A DNA stretch of 64,000 nucleotides from Paeniglutamicibacter sulfureus (GTDB lineage Bacteria > Actinomycetota > Actinomycetes > Actinomycetales > Micrococcaceae). The stretch is taken from positions 2,912,149 through 2,976,148 of the forward strand of contig NZ_JAULBL010000002.1 of assembly GCF_030512175.1 (NCBI RefSeq), written 5' to 3'. This document shows positions 63,128-64,000 of this stretch, piece by piece. Numbering within the stretch: position 1 is the stretch's first letter; each line of letters begins with the position of its first letter. Below the pieces are notes generated by a model, which worked only from the letters and a program-made list of their open reading frames with translations, was not told the origin of the DNA and did no database searches. Made by a program: the position numbers and the translations under genes.

Positions 63128-63672
63128 GCTGGATTGCCTGGGCCTTACTGGTCAGTGTTATTCCGTTGGGCATACCTAGATACTTCGCGGATTCCGGCTT
63201 TCGCTGGCCGTTGAAGCAGTCGACGACCAGCTACCTGCTCGTGGCCGTGCTTGGCCTGGCAGGTCTTGCCGCTGCGATCGGCGACCACCTTCCCGCAGCA
63301 TCCTCCATCCCCCATGAACTTGTGGTCGTGGCCAGTGTTGCGGCTGCAACCCTCGGTGGAGGGCCAGTCACCGAAACGGTCTTCCGGCTTGCGGCGTTCA
63401 AAAGGGAGGCAGGGGACGACGCTTCCGAAGAGGTGGAGCCGAGTCCGCTGCGCGGAGGCATGTGGATCGGGTTGCTGGAACGCGCGGCAATAGCCTCGAC
63501 CCTGTGGGCCTCCTGGCCGGAGGGCCTGGCGGTCGTTCTGGCAGTGAAGGGATTGGGGCGATTTTCCGAGCTTAAGCAACACGCGGCCGCGGAGCAGTTC
63601 ATTCTGGGAACCTTCGTCAGTGTTTTGTGGGCATGCGCGGCAGTTGGCGTGGGTCGGATCATCAGTCTCTAG
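63124..63672 (+). CDS. membrane protein paired with the SatD-like gene (DUF3307-like)
   Basis: 182 residues with four to five hydrophobic segments. It ends GGMWIGLLERAAIASTLWAS, then GLAVVLAVKGLGRFSELKQH and QFILGTFVSVLWACAAVGVG. The pattern WIGLLER ... AVKGLGRF ... FILGTFVS is like the C-terminal membrane part of DUF3307 proteins. It starts inside the stop codon of the SatD-like gene (ATGA), so the two work as one unit. Function unknown. Confidence 0.7.
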   Translation: MSWIAWALLVSVIPLGIPRYFADSGFRWPLKQSTTSYLLVAVLGLAGLAAAIGDHLPAASSIPHELVVVASVAAATLGGGPVTETVFRLAAFKREAGDDASEEVEPSPLRGGMWIGLLERAAIASTLWASWPEGLAVVLAVKGLGRFSELKQHAAAEQFILGTFVSVLWACAAVGVGRIISL

Positions 63673-63752
63673 GCCAGGGACCGTGGGATGTACTGCTGCG
63701 TGGCGTATGCGGACAGACGGACGAGTTCTGCGGACGCATTAGAATGATGGGC

Positions 63753-64000
63753 ATGAGTGACGTATTGCCATCGTGCCCGCAGTGTTCAAGCCCCTATACA
63801 TACGAAATGGGCGCGCTGCTGGTTTGCCCCGAGTGCGCCCACGAATGGTCGGTCGAAGCTGACGCAGTGGACGAGCCGAAGGATGCTGTTATCAAGGATT
63901 CCGTCGGCAAGGTACTTTCCGACGGCGATACCGTCACCATCGTCAAGGACCTGAAGGTCAAGGGGCAAGCCCAGTCCATCAAGGTCGGCACCAAGGTGCG
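63753..64000 (+). CDS. PhnA/YjdM-type zinc-ribbon protein (cut by window edge)
   Basis: 82 residues visible, open to the right edge. CPQCSSPYTYEMGALLVCPECAHEW is split here as CPQC...CPEC, a four-Cys zinc ribbon, followed by VIKDSVGKVLSDGDTVTIVK and DLKVKGQAQSIKVGTKV, an SH3-like barrel typical of YjdM/PhnA. Despite the name, no phosphonate role is established. TAGAAT lies seven bases upstream of ATG 63753; in-frame ATGs at 63744 and 63747 are alternatives. Confidence 0.85.
   Translation, partial: MSDVLPSCPQCSSPYTYEMGALLVCPECAHEWSVEADAVDEPKDAVIKDSVGKVLSDGDTVTIVKDLKVKGQAQSIKVGTKV

Noticed and set aside
1-64000. CRISPR array or prophage
   Set aside because: No regularly spaced repeats with unique spacers, and no phage structural or integrase genes are visible.

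Overview
The window is a high-GC actinobacterial chromosome segment, most likely from a Micrococcaceae member of the Arthrobacter/Paeniglutamicibacter type. The evidence is the dense GC-rich coding, paired ClpP1/ClpP2, a mycothiol-type DsbA oxidoreductase, an actinobacterial ileS T-box, a DUF222-HNH protein, and frequent GTG starts and apparently leaderless starts. From memory, the gene order resembles the mycobacterial block that runs from an ssb paralogue and ettA through glbO, pepN, rpiB, nei, tig, clpP1P2, clpX, valS, folC, ndk, rne, rplU, rpmA, obg, proBA and nadD to rsfS. This is therefore a conserved chromosomal backbone with several insertions.

Layout. 1-4.7 kb: LysE exporter (cut by the left edge) divergent from an Lrp/AsnC regulator, a small broken gene, tRNA-Arg, an MFS transporter, an aldo/keto reductase and an SSB. 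4.8-13.8 kb: ettA, an acyl-CoA thioesterase, a conserved hypothetical, truncated globin, AlkD, OsmC, PepN and an aspartate dehydrogenase-like protein. 14-17.6 kb: rpiB, a Nei/Fpg glycosylase and tRNA-Gly(TCC), whose 3' end carries a 1.5-kb insertion with an IS481-type transposase bounded by a 17-bp direct repeat; tRNA-Pro follows. 17.6-22.8 kb: the protein-quality block tig, clpP1, clpP2, clpX, with a candidate ClgR box before clpP1, then a mycothiol-dependent oxidoreductase. 23.2-28.2 kb: valS, a GH13 alpha-glucosidase and a DUF488 protein.

28.3-40.5 kb is an assimilatory sulfur region. It holds an SDR and a CbiX-type chelatase, then siroheme sulfite reductase, cysH, cysD, cysN, an ABC uptake system, a CysG-like siroheme enzyme and an FprA-type ferredoxin reductase. 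Together these encode uptake, sulfate activation, APS reduction, sulfite reduction, supply of the siroheme cofactor and electron delivery.

40.7-49.9 kb: a DUF898 membrane protein, DUF222-HNH, T-box/ileS (type with an HYGH motif and about 1100 residues), folC, DUF4233, ndk, DUF2809 and VKOR. 50-62.3 kb: rne, rplU, rpmA, obg, proB, proA, a small membrane protein, nadD (start codon problem), an Ala/Pro/Lys-rich tail-anchored protein, rsfS and tRNA-Ala. 62.5-64 kb: a leaderless two-gene module (SatD-like HTH protein plus membrane protein) and a PhnA/YjdM-type zinc-ribbon protein cut by the right edge.

No prophage, CRISPR array or obvious secondary-metabolite cluster is visible. The least conventional items are the tRNA-Gly insertion, the SatD-like/membrane pair, the Ala/Pro/Lys-rich tail-anchored protein and the unusual nadD start.
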